Assembly: GCF_004382825.2 (NCBI RefSeq)
Contig: NZ_SDQO02000002.1
Location: 496,001 to 560,000, forward strand
Length of the DNA: 64,000 nucleotides
Origin: Corynebacterium silvaticum
GTDB lineage: Bacteria > Actinomycetota > Actinomycetes > Mycobacteriales > Mycobacteriaceae
Direction: 5' to 3'
This document shows positions 18,635 to 26,403 of the stretch, one piece after another. The notes under the pieces are model-generated. The model saw only the letters and a program-made list of their open reading frames with translations, was not told the DNA's origin and did not search any database. The position numbers and the translations under genes were made by a program. Position 1 is the first letter of the stretch, and every line of letters begins with the position of its first letter.

Positions 18635-19066
18635 ATGGCTCCGAAGAAGAAGGTCACCGGCCTTATTAAGCTGCAGATCCAGGCTGGCCAGGCTAACCCG
18701 GCTCCGCCAGTTGGTCCGGCTCTTGGTGCTCACGGCGTGAACATCATGGAGTTCTGCAAGGCTTACAACGCTGCAACTGAGAACCAGCGCGGCAGCGTTG
18801 TTCCTGTTGAGATCACCGTTTATGAAGATCGCTCTTTCGAGTTCAAACTGAAGACCCCTCCTGCAGCTAAACTGCTGCTCAAGGCAGCTGGTCTGCAGAA
18901 GGGCTCCGGCGTCCCGCACACCCAGAAGGTGGGCAAGGTCACCATGGAGCAGGTCCGCGAGATCGCTCAGACCAAGATGGAAGACCTCAACGCTAACGAC
19001 ATCGATAACGCTGCTCGCATCATCGCTGGCACCGCCCGCTCCATGGGCATCGTTGTTGAGGACTAA
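18635..19066 (+). CDS. rplK: 50S ribosomal protein L11
   Basis: 143 residues, the normal length. N-terminal [20 protein letters not shown] and C-terminal rRNA-binding region [20 protein letters not shown] are canonical. It binds the GTPase-associated centre of 23S rRNA, the thiostrepton site. First gene of the rplKA unit. Confidence 0.98.
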   Translation: MAPKKKVTGLIKLQIQAGQANPAPPVGPALGAHGVNIMEFCKAYNAATENQRGSVVPVEITVYEDRSFEFKLKTPPAAKLLLKAAGLQKGSGVPHTQKVGKVTMEQVREIAQTKMEDLNANDIDNAARIIAGTARSMGIVVED

Positions 19067-19144
19067 TTCCTCAGTTATTCCGTGGTAGGGCCGGCTCCGG
19101 CCCGCACACCACACATCCTCATCTAGAAAATCAAAGGATCGACA

Positions 19145-19852
19145 ATGGGCAACAAATCTAAGGCATACCGCGCCGCCGCTGAGAAGATCGACAAGGGTCG
19201 TCTCTACACCCCGCTGAAGGCCGCTGAACTGGTCAAGGAGACCTCCTCCAAGAACTACGACGCAACCATCGACGTTGCTATCCGTCTTGGTGTTGATCCC
19301 CGCAAGGCTGACCAGCTGGTTCGCGGCACCGTCTCCCTTCCTAACGGCACCGGCAAGACCGTTCGCGTTGCTGTTTTCGCTGAGGGTGAGAAGGCTACCG
19401 AGGCTGAGGCAGCAGGCGCAGACATCGTGGGCACCACCGAGCTGATCGAGCAGATCACCGCTGGCACCATCAACTTCGATGTTGCAATCGCAACCCCAGA
19501 TCAGATGGCTAAGGTTGGCCGCGTTGCTCGCGTCCTCGGCCCTCGTGGTCTGATGCCTAACCCTAAGACCGGTACCGTTACCACCGACGTTGCTAAGGCA
19601 ATCGCTGACGTCAAGGGCGGCAAGATCTCCTTCCGCGTTGACAAGGCTGCTAACCTGCACGCTGTTATCGGTAAGGCTTCCTTCGACGCTAAGGCTCTCG
19701 CTGAGAACTACGGCGCACTGCTCGATGAGATCAACCGCATCAAGCCTTCCTCTTCTAAGGGCATCTACGTGAAGAAGGTCACCCTTGCGTCGACCTCCGG
19801 CCCTGGTGTTCCAGTTGACACCTCCATCCAGAAGAACTACACCGCTGAGTAA
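19145..19852 (+). CDS. rplA: 50S ribosomal protein L1
   Basis: 235 residues, typical for L1. The signature [20 protein letters not shown] is intact. L1 forms the mobile L1 stalk at the E site and can act as a translational repressor of its own operon. An AAAGGATCGAC ribosome site precedes ATG at 19145. Confidence 0.98.
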   Translation: MGNKSKAYRAAAEKIDKGRLYTPLKAAELVKETSSKNYDATIDVAIRLGVDPRKADQLVRGTVSLPNGTGKTVRVAVFAEGEKATEAEAAGADIVGTTELIEQITAGTINFDVAIATPDQMAKVGRVARVLGPRGLMPNPKTGTVTTDVAKAIADVKGGKISFRVDKAANLHAVIGKASFDAKALAENYGALLDEINRIKPSSSKGIYVKKVTLASTSGPGVPVDTSIQKNYTAE

Positions 19853-19882
19853 AAACTCGTAGTGTACATGCTTTAAGCATGG

Positions 19883-19924
19883 AATACCCTCTGTCCCATA
19901 TGTTGTGGGCAGGGGGTATTTTTG
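19883..19924 (+). terminator. Rho-independent terminator after rplA
   Basis: AATACCCTCTGTCCCA (19883-19898) pairs with TGGGCAGGGGGTATT (19906-19920), one G-U pair and a bulge, followed by TTTTTG. Confidence 0.9.
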
Positions 19925-19960
19925 TGGTTTCTGTAGGCGGTTACGTGTATAACCGTCAGC

Positions 19961-21298
19961 ATGAATTCCTTTGTCCCGCTTAGCCAAGAAACACGTGCGC
20001 GTTTGCGCTCGCAGCTAATCGACGATCCTGCTGCAACTCTAGCTCGTAATGCGGTTACGTCCGTGGGCATTAACGACGCCGCACTCAATAGAGAGGCCGT
20101 CGTCAAGCTTGATCACACCGTAGAGCACAAGCTTGACTCATTAGCTGTGACGGACCAAAAACGCTCGGGACGCTGTTGGTTATTTGCCGCTTTGAATGTG
20201 CATCGTCATGCAGTAGCAAAGAAGCTTAATCTGGAAACTTTTGATTTCTCGCACTCATATGTGCAGTACTTTGACAAGTTGGAGCGAGCTCAGTTCTTTT
20301 TAACGGAGATGCGGGAACGCCGCGATCAGGATATTGATGATCGGGTGATTGCTCAGCTGGTGCGCTTCGCGGCTGAGGACGGGGGATGGTATAGCTACGT
20401 TGGCAACCTGGTGCGCAAGTATGGTGTGGTTCCGGATTACGCGATGCCAGAAGTTGAGTCGGCGGGGAATACCCGGGAACTGAATCGAGCTTTGGCCCAT
20501 GTGCTGCGTCGCGGGGCGTGCCGGATACGGGACGCGGAGACGGACTCGGAAGCCGACGACATCATGAATGCGACGATGCGAGACGCGCAGCGCGCGATTA
20601 CTGTTCACCTTGGGGTGCCGCCAACTGAGTTTATGTGGAAATACCGTACTAAAGACGGTACATTTGTCAGGGAGGGGACGTGTACACCACGTGAGTTTGC
20701 GGAGAAATACCTGCCAGGCCTAGACACCATGGTGGTTCTTGCCGAGGACCCACGGAGTGACAAACCAAAGAACACTCGTTTCCTGGTGGAATTGTGCACC
20801 AACGTTGCGGGTGCTCAAGAGCATGATTACATCAACGTGGAGATGGAGGTGCTCAAGGAGGCCGTAGCTGCAAGCATCGAAGCGGGGGAGCCGGTGTGGT
20901 TTGCGTGCGACGTGAGCCGGCAGTTTAACCGCAAACTGGGGGTGTGGGACACCTCGCTTCTGGACCTGGCCGGCGTGTACGGTGTGGCGCTCGACTCTAC
21001 AAAAGAGGAACGGTTTATCTCTGGGGAATCGCAGCCGACTCATGCGATGGTGCTCAGCGGCTTTGATCGTCACCCTGATGGTTCCATACGCGCTTGGCGG
21101 GTGGAAAACTCGTGGGGAACTAAGCTGCACGATAAAAAGACAGAGGCTGTGGGCGCAGGATACGCCACCATGTCGGACGAGTGGTTTGAAGAGAATGTTT
21201 TCTATGTTGCCTTACAACGCGACTTTGTCCCGGAGAAAGTACACAAAGCTTTGGACACGGAGCCTATCCGTCTCCCGGCTTATGATCTGATGTTTTAG
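19961..21298 (+). CDS. pepC: Aminopeptidase C (bleomycin hydrolase family), copy 1
   Basis: 445 residues. Peptidase family C1B with the full catalytic set: Q66 and C72 in DQKRSGRCWLFAALN, H361 in THAMVLSGFD and N383 in VENSWG. Members are cytosolic, barrel-forming cysteine aminopeptidases. A TATAAC at 19948-19953 lies eight bases before the ATG and no ribosome site is present, so the message may be leaderless. A second homologue follows 39 bases downstream. Confidence 0.94.
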   Translation: MNSFVPLSQETRARLRSQLIDDPAATLARNAVTSVGINDAALNREAVVKLDHTVEHKLDSLAVTDQKRSGRCWLFAALNVHRHAVAKKLNLETFDFSHSYVQYFDKLERAQFFLTEMRERRDQDIDDRVIAQLVRFAAEDGGWYSYVGNLVRKYGVVPDYAMPEVESAGNTRELNRALAHVLRRGACRIRDAETDSEADDIMNATMRDAQRAITVHLGVPPTEFMWKYRTKDGTFVREGTCTPREFAEKYLPGLDTMVVLAEDPRSDKPKNTRFLVELCTNVAGAQEHDYINVEMEVLKEAVAASIEAGEPVWFACDVSRQFNRKLGVWDTSLLDLAGVYGVALDSTKEERFISGESQPTHAMVLSGFDRHPDGSIRAWRVENSWGTKLHDKKTEAVGAGYATMSDEWFEENVFYVALQRDFVPEKVHKALDTEPIRLPAYDLMF

Positions 21299-21337
21299 AC
21301 ACCGATACCGCATAAGGCTTAAGGAACTGAAAGACTC

Positions 21338-22639
21338 ATGACTGAACTAACTATGAACTCGGTGTCTGCTACAAATGCCGAGTTACTCAAGGACCCGACT
21401 CTGCGGTTAGCACGCAATGCCGTTGCGGTGAGCTCAGCTACCAAGGTTGCGCTCGATCGTGAGGTGCTGCGTTCCCTGGATACAACTGTGTCCACCAAGG
21501 TGGATTCTTGGGCGGTGGCCAACCAAAAGAATTCCGGCCGGTGCTGGATCTTCGCGGGTCTGAATTCTTTGCGTGGCGCGATCATGAAGGAAACCGCCAT
21601 CAAAGACTTCGAGCTATCCCAGACATACATCCATTTTTGGGACAAAGTAGAAAAAGCAAACTATTTCCTCTGCGCAATGGATGAGCTACGCGACCGGGAG
21701 CTGACAGATCGGACCGTGGAAAAGCTGTTGCGCGACCCGATCGATGATGGCGGGCAATGGAATATGTTTGTTGCTTTGGTGCACAAATATGGTGTGGTTC
21801 CGCAGTACGCGATGCCCGAGACATTTTCTAGCAGCAACACCCACGCCATGAATCGAGATCTGGCCTCTGTCTTACGGCGGGGAGCCCTGCGGATAAGAGA
21901 GGGCGTGGCCGGCGCACGGGAAGAAGCGTTAGAAAGCGCTTTTAAGGTGATTACTACACATCTAGGGGTCCCTCCTGAGACATTCCAGTGGCAGTACCGC
22001 ACCAAAGATGATGCTTTTGTGCGTGAGGGGACGATGTCTCCGCTGGAGTTTGCGCAGCGCTATCTTCCTCATGATCTCAGCGATTATGTGTGCGTGGTCA
22101 ATGATCCGCGCAATGCATTCGGTGAGCTCTACACAGTGGAATACCTGGGCAATGTTGTTGGGGCGCCACCGGTAACGTACGTCAATGCCCCCATAGAGGT
22201 ACTGCGGGATGCGGTTCGCGATTCGCTTCTCGACGCCACCCCGGTGTGGTTCGGCTGCGATACCGAGGTACAAGCCTATGCGGATGCGGGCCTGTGGGAT
22301 GCCCACCTGGTTGATTACGAGGGCCTGTATGGTGTGGATTTTGATATGTCGAAGGCCCAGAGGCTCTTAACGAGTGATTCTTTGATGACTCATGCCATGG
22401 TGTTCACCGGCATGGATCTGGCAGAAGACGGCACAACCGTGAACCGCTGGCGGGTGGAGAACTCCTGGGGTGCGGATAAGGCCGATAAGGGGTTCTGGAC
22501 GATGAGTGATTCTTGGTTCGAGGAATATGTTTTTGAAGTCGCAGTGCCAGCCTCGCGTCTTCCGGAGGAGTATCGCCAGGCGTTAACCAAAACCCCTCAT
22601 GTTCTTCCAGCGTGGGACCCGATGGGTGCACTGGCGTAA
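21338..22639 (+). CDS. pepC: Aminopeptidase C (bleomycin hydrolase family), copy 2
   Basis: 433 residues, preceded by TTAAGGAACTG. Catalytic Q63, C69 (NQKNSGRCWIFAGLN), H352 (THAMVFTGMD) and N375 (RVENSWG) are all present, so it should be active. It is alignable with copy 1 throughout (for example YRTKD.. FVREGT and HKYGVVPQYAMPE), but diverged enough that the duplication is old. It lies immediately downstream of copy 1 in the same orientation. Confidence 0.94.
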   Translation: MTELTMNSVSATNAELLKDPTLRLARNAVAVSSATKVALDREVLRSLDTTVSTKVDSWAVANQKNSGRCWIFAGLNSLRGAIMKETAIKDFELSQTYIHFWDKVEKANYFLCAMDELRDRELTDRTVEKLLRDPIDDGGQWNMFVALVHKYGVVPQYAMPETFSSSNTHAMNRDLASVLRRGALRIREGVAGAREEALESAFKVITTHLGVPPETFQWQYRTKDDAFVREGTMSPLEFAQRYLPHDLSDYVCVVNDPRNAFGELYTVEYLGNVVGAPPVTYVNAPIEVLRDAVRDSLLDATPVWFGCDTEVQAYADAGLWDAHLVDYEGLYGVDFDMSKAQRLLTSDSLMTHAMVFTGMDLAEDGTTVNRWRVENSWGADKADKGFWTMSDSWFEEYVFEVAVPASRLPEEYRQALTKTPHVLPAWDPMGALA

Positions 22640-22746
22640 AAAGGCGCGTTGAGCAGGCAGGAATCGTGGCGTGGAATGAGGTGGGTCTTGGAGCTGTTGA
22701 AAGGCTGCAAGACCCCCTTCGCATCCAGAGAAAGGCATGCTCCGCC

Positions 22747-23820
22747 ATGACTTCACTTTTTACTTCTGCCCAAGCTGGGGCGTTAATCCTCCGCAACCGG
22801 ATTACGATGGCCGCGTTAACGCGGCTCCGGGCCGGTGAAGACGGTGTCCCTAGTGCACTGCACGCCGAGTATTACGCGCAGAGGGCGTCGGCAGGCTTGA
22901 TTGTTACGGAGGGAACATACCCGACGCTTCGTGGTCGTGGATTTAGCGGACAACCTGGCATCGCCGATAGCGCGCAGCAGGAGGGATGGCGCAAGGTCGC
23001 TGAGGCCGTGCATGCGGCAGGCGGGAGCGTCGTGATGCAAGTCATGCATGCCGGGTGTATGAGCCATGAGTCGATGAACGGCGGTGTGGCTCCTGAGACT
23101 CCTAGCGCACTGGCTTCGGGGACACAGATGCGCACACCTGCCGGAAAAGTTGATCTTCCTGTTCCTCATGCGCTTGAACCAGAGGAACTTGAGCGTGTGA
23201 AACAGGAGTTTGTCGCCGCTAGCCGTCGTGCTGTTGATGCAGGTCTCGACGGTGTGGAGCTGCATGGGGCAAATGGTTATTTGCTGCACGAATTTTTAAG
23301 TCCGTCCTCTAACGTGCGCACGGATGAGTTTGGCGGCACGCCGGAAAACCGAGCACGGTTTGTGATTCAGGTTGTTCAAGCAGTGGCGGAGGAAATCGGC
23401 GCGCACCGGGTGGGTCTGCGTATTTCACCGGAACACAATATTCAAGGAGTAATGGAAACCGACCGCGAGGAGACTCTAGCCACCTATCAGGTGCTTCTCG
23501 ACGAAATCCGCAACCTAGGACTCGCGTACCTATCGATACTCCACGCGGATTATCGCAGCGACTTTGTCCGCCAGCTGGCAGAGGCCTTTGGCGGATTTGT
23601 GATCCTAAACTCAGGTTTTGGCTCTTATACCGAGTATGAAGAGGCCGTTGACATCGTTGAGTCAGGCCACGCGGATGCGGTGGCCGTGGGGCGCGAGCTC
23701 ATTGCTAATCCTGATCTCGTGCGTCGGTGGCGCGAAGGCATAGCGCTGAATGTTCCTGATCCGGATACCTTTTATGTGGGCGGGCCTCACGGCTATACGG
23801 ATTATCCTTTTGCGGATTAA
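22747..23820 (+). CDS. NADH:flavin oxidoreductase, old yellow enzyme family
   Basis: 357 residues from ATG at 22747; the open frame upstream to 22612 overlaps pepC and is not supported. FMN-dependent TIM barrel with the active-site HGANGYLLHEFL (H173, N176) and the SNVRTDEFGGTPENRARF loop typical of OYE/NemA-type enoate reductases. C-terminal DAVAVGRELIANPDLVRRW binds the FMN phosphate. Physiological substrate unknown; the family reduces activated alkenes, maleimides and nitro-compounds. Confidence 0.9.
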   Translation: MTSLFTSAQAGALILRNRITMAALTRLRAGEDGVPSALHAEYYAQRASAGLIVTEGTYPTLRGRGFSGQPGIADSAQQEGWRKVAEAVHAAGGSVVMQVMHAGCMSHESMNGGVAPETPSALASGTQMRTPAGKVDLPVPHALEPEELERVKQEFVAASRRAVDAGLDGVELHGANGYLLHEFLSPSSNVRTDEFGGTPENRARFVIQVVQAVAEEIGAHRVGLRISPEHNIQGVMETDREETLATYQVLLDEIRNLGLAYLSILHADYRSDFVRQLAEAFGGFVILNSGFGSYTEYEEAVDIVESGHADAVAVGRELIANPDLVRRWREGIALNVPDPDTFYVGGPHGYTDYPFAD

Positions 23821-23865
23821 AAGCCGAGCTAACGGTGTAGGAACACTACGCGGAGTTCTTTCGAT

Positions 23866-23894
23866 TTGCTAAAGATCGCGTTGTGCACTAGCGT
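23866..23894 (+). promoter_or_regulatory. Probable promoter of rplJ-rplL
   Basis: TTGCTA and TAGCGT are spaced by 17 bases, about 250 bases upstream of rplJ, which leaves room for the leader described below. Confidence 0.45.
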
Positions 23895-23974
23895 TATCGC
23901 TCGAAGTTTGAATGAGTCGAATTCGGCTCGTACTCAAGTTTCACCGAAGACCGTCGGTCAGCCTTAGGCTCGAA

Positions 23975-24075
23975 GGATTCCAAGAGATTGGAACGGCCCA
24001 CGCAGGAGACACTTAGAGTTCACACTCCTTTCGGAGTATGTGCGCCCCCTGTGCTCTTGCACGGGGCTTTTTTAT
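23975..24075 (+). ncRNA. Ribosomal protein L10 leader with attenuator-like terminator
   Basis: The 5' UTR of rplJ holds a small hairpin (CTCC/GGAG around TTTC at about 24025-24035), then a terminator: GCCCC (24044-24048) and GTGC pair with GCAC and GGGGC (24063-24067), followed by six Ts. A terminator 70 bases before rplJ is not expected unless read-through is controlled. L10 leaders are bound by the L10-L12 complex in many bacteria, so autogenous attenuation is likely here. Confidence 0.65.
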
Positions 24076-24144
24076 TGGCTAGCGCTGGTGAAAAGCCTCG
24101 GCGGATCAGATACCCAAGAGATACAAGAGGAAGGAGGCGAAGTA

Positions 24145-24666
24145 ATGGCAAACCCGAAGAACGTATCGTCGCTTGCAGAGCTCAAAGAGCGCTTTGCAGA
24201 TACCGACTCCATCGTTATCACCGAATACCGCGGACTGACCGTTGCTCAGATCACTGAGCTGCGTCGTACCCTCGGTGCGGATGCGGATGTCCAGTACTCC
24301 GTCGCCAAGAACACCCTGCTGAAGCTGGCTGCTAAAGAAGCTGGCGTCGAGGGCCTTGATGATCTCCTCTCCGGCCCGACCGCTATCGCCTTTATTAAGG
24401 GCGAGGCTGTTGATGCCGCTAAGGCGATGAAGAAGTTCGCTTCTAACAACAAGGCATTCGTAGTCAAGGGTGGCTACATGGATGGCGATGCCCTGAACGC
24501 TGATCAGGTCAACGCTATCGCCGAGCTGGACAACCGCGAGACCACTCTTGCGAAGCTGGCAGGCGCCATGAAGGGCAACTTGGCAAAGGCCGCTGGCCTG
24601 TTCAACGCCCCTGCTTCTCAGGTCGCACGCCTCGGCGCTGCGCTTCAGGAGAAGAAGGAAGCTTAG
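24145..24666 (+). CDS. rplJ: 50S ribosomal protein L10
   Basis: 173 residues from ATG at 24145, preceded by a strong AAGGAGG. Opening [21 protein letters not shown] and [15 protein letters not shown] are canonical L10. It anchors the L7/L12 stalk on the ribosome. The open frame extends upstream into the terminator hairpin at 24040, which is not coding. Confidence 0.97.
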   Translation: MANPKNVSSLAELKERFADTDSIVITEYRGLTVAQITELRRTLGADADVQYSVAKNTLLKLAAKEAGVEGLDDLLSGPTAIAFIKGEAVDAAKAMKKFASNNKAFVVKGGYMDGDALNADQVNAIAELDNRETTLAKLAGAMKGNLAKAAGLFNAPASQVARLGAALQEKKEA

Positions 24667-24744
24667 GTCACCGAACTCGGTACCTAAACAAAAACCACAT
24701 ACTTTTGGGCTGGTGCACAGCCCGCAATCGAAAGGATTACCACT

Positions 24745-25128
24745 ATGGCTAAGCTCACCAAGGACGAGCTCATTGAGGCTTTCAAAGAGATGACCCTTAT
24801 CGAGCTCTCTGAGTTCGTCAAGGAATTCGAAGAGGTCTTCGAAGTTACCGCTGCTGCTCCTGTTGCAGTTGCTGCTCCAGGCGCTGCTGGCGCTGAGGCT
24901 GCTGCTGAAGAGAAGACCGAGTTCGATGTCGTTCTCGAGGACGCTGGCGCTAAGAAGATCGGCGTGATCAAGGCTGTTCGCGAGATCGTTTCCGGCCTGG
25001 GCCTGAAGGAAGCTAAGGAGCTCGTTGAGTCCGCTCCTAAGGCAATCATCGAGGCTGCATCCAAGGATGACGCTGAGGCTGCTAAGGCTAAGCTCGAAGA
25101 GGCTGGCGCAAAGGTTACCCTCAAGTAA
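24745..25128 (+). CDS. rplL: 50S ribosomal protein L7/L12
   Basis: 127 residues. N-terminal dimerisation domain ([18 protein letters not shown]), an alanine-rich hinge (about residues 36-55) and the C-terminal factor-binding domain ([20 protein letters not shown]). GAAAGGAT precedes ATG at 24745. Second gene of the L10-L12 unit. Confidence 0.98.
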   Translation: MAKLTKDELIEAFKEMTLIELSEFVKEFEEVFEVTAAAPVAVAAPGAAGAEAAAEEKTEFDVVLEDAGAKKIGVIKAVREIVSGLGLKEAKELVESAPKAIIEAASKDDAEAAKAKLEEAGAKVTLK

Positions 25129-25150
25129 TCTTTCGATTACTGAACACATC

Positions 25151-25194
25151 ACTCCCGCTGGGATAAGCATGATGCTTTCCCGGTGGGAGTTTTG
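25151..25194 (+). terminator. Rho-independent terminator after rplL
   Basis: ACTCCCGCTGGGA pairs with TCCCGGTGGGAGT, with AAGCAT/ATGCTT extending the stem, followed by TTTTG. Confidence 0.88.
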
Positions 25195-25341
25195 TCTTTT
25201 ATCAGAGTGTTCTCTGCCCCTAAGGTGTCCCTGTTTTATACAAGATACGTGGTGTCATCTGGGGTGGTGGTGCGAAAATGGTGGCAAAGAGGGCCCTATT
25301 ACGGCGAAAACTCCAATAGGGGAGGTAAAGGTCGCACACTT

Positions 25342-25371
25342 ATTGCAAATGAACGCAATTCCCATTATGGT
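25342..25371 (+). promoter_or_regulatory. Promoter and overlapping dyad upstream of the anchored-repeat ABC cluster
   Basis: TTGCAA (25343-25348), a 17-base spacer and TATGGT (25366-25371) form a good promoter about 70 bases before the first gene. The dyad ATTGC-n8-GCAAT (25342-25359) covers the -35 region, a usual place for a repressor site. The bound regulator is unknown; it does not match a DtxR box. Another dyad, CCCTATT/AATAGGG (25294-25321), lies upstream. Confidence 0.5.
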
Positions 25372-25440
25372 TAGGTCGTTCGGCTGAACCTTACAGCTGA
25401 GATAAAGAACTAAAAAATGCCATATTTGTAAAGGAATTCC

Positions 25441-26394
25441 GTGTTCACTCGCCCTCTTCGCTCCTCACCTACTTCACGGATCGCGGCTGCTAGTGCGGTT
25501 GTTCTTGTCGGATTATCCGCCAGTTTTGCGCCGGCGGCGTGGGCGGAAGACCTAGAGCTTGATTCAGGGCATATTGACGCTTTTAACGTAACGGCTGATG
25601 GCGGAAACCTTAAACTTAATCTCAAGGAAGACGTAACCGGCTCTCATGTGTTGCGAGACCCTGATTCTGTGACGCTGCGGGTAAAAGAAGAAGCATGGAC
25701 GGATAAGACCGCACAGGTACCTGAGGTGGGAACGTCCGGCTATTACCTGCCACAGACTCAGGACCCAAATCTCATCTGGCCGGGTTGGGATACCAATGGC
25801 GTTCGCTCGGGTGGTTTTGGTGAAGTGGACATCAACTTTGTCAAAGTTTCTGGCCCCGGGCAGGTTTATGCTTTCCAAACAGGCTCCTTTGGTGGCAACA
25901 CCCCGATCTTGGCAGATAAAGGGTTTGAAGTAAGAAGCGGAGAGACCATCGTCCAGCAGGAGCCGGCGCATGTGCACACCAACTGGGTGTTTACCGCGCC
26001 TGGCACCTACACCATGTGTGTGCAAGCAACTGCAGATGGCGCGGCGAGTAATGTGGCGCGCTATGTGTGGAGCGTTGGCAACGGTGGCCCCAACACGGTA
26101 GCGAGCTGCGACGGTGAGGGAGAGGCCATTGCTGTATCCGCTCGTAGCGGTAACGAGGATAGGAAGAGCCGCCCATCGAGCTCGTCTTCGAGCCGCTCCA
26201 CTTCTAGTACCACCACATCCTCAAAACCTACTTCTTCTAAGCCCGCTCCGGCTGCGTCTCCCGCAAAGCGTCAGTCTTTGCCTGAGACTGGACCTTCTTA
26301 TATGACGGCTGCTTTCCTCGTTTTGGGCGTTGGTCTAGCGGTATTTGGTGCTGGAACAGTTCGTTTGGTTAAGGCTGTTACCCGCAACAAATAG
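25441..26394 (+). CDS. LPxTG-anchored surface protein with actinobacterial anchored-repeat domain
   Basis: 317 residues from GTG at 25441, with AAGGAA upstream. Signal peptide ends AWA-ED (cleavage after 35). The domain runs from a GHID motif (43-46) to AHVHTNWVFTAPGTY (176-190), with tryptophans at 113 and 116 and a cysteine pair (193, 223) that could form a disulphide. A Ser/Pro-rich linker (about 240-275) leads to LPETG (280-284), a hydrophobic helix and a basic tail, the full sortase signal. The pattern fits the TIGR03769-type domain as I remember it. First gene of a six-gene cluster; the substrate-binding gene follows after nine bases. Probably holds metal at the cell wall, an inference from the His motifs and neighbours. 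Confidence 0.88.
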   Translation: MFTRPLRSSPTSRIAAASAVVLVGLSASFAPAAWAEDLELDSGHIDAFNVTADGGNLKLNLKEDVTGSHVLRDPDSVTLRVKEEAWTDKTAQVPEVGTSGYYLPQTQDPNLIWPGWDTNGVRSGGFGEVDINFVKVSGPGQVYAFQTGSFGGNTPILADKGFEVRSGETIVQQEPAHVHTNWVFTAPGTYTMCVQATADGAASNVARYVWSVGNGGPNTVASCDGEGEAIAVSARSGNEDRKSRPSSSSSSRSTSSTTTSSKPTSSKPAPAASPAKRQSLPETGPSYMTAAFLVLGVGLAVFGAGTVRLVKAVTRNK

Positions 26395-26403
26395 CCTCTG
26401 ATC

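Noticed and set aside
18584..19987. 467-codon minus-strand frame opposite rplK-rplA
   Set aside because: Antisense shadow; it crosses a ribosomal operon and a terminator.
24106..25170. 354-codon minus-strand frame opposite rplJ-rplL
   Set aside because: Antisense shadow of two ribosomal protein genes.
25370..25393. DtxR-like box (TTAGGT ... AACCTTA) upstream of the metal transporter cluster
   Set aside because: The half-sites are four bases too far apart for the 19-bp DtxR consensus and the second half has a mismatch.
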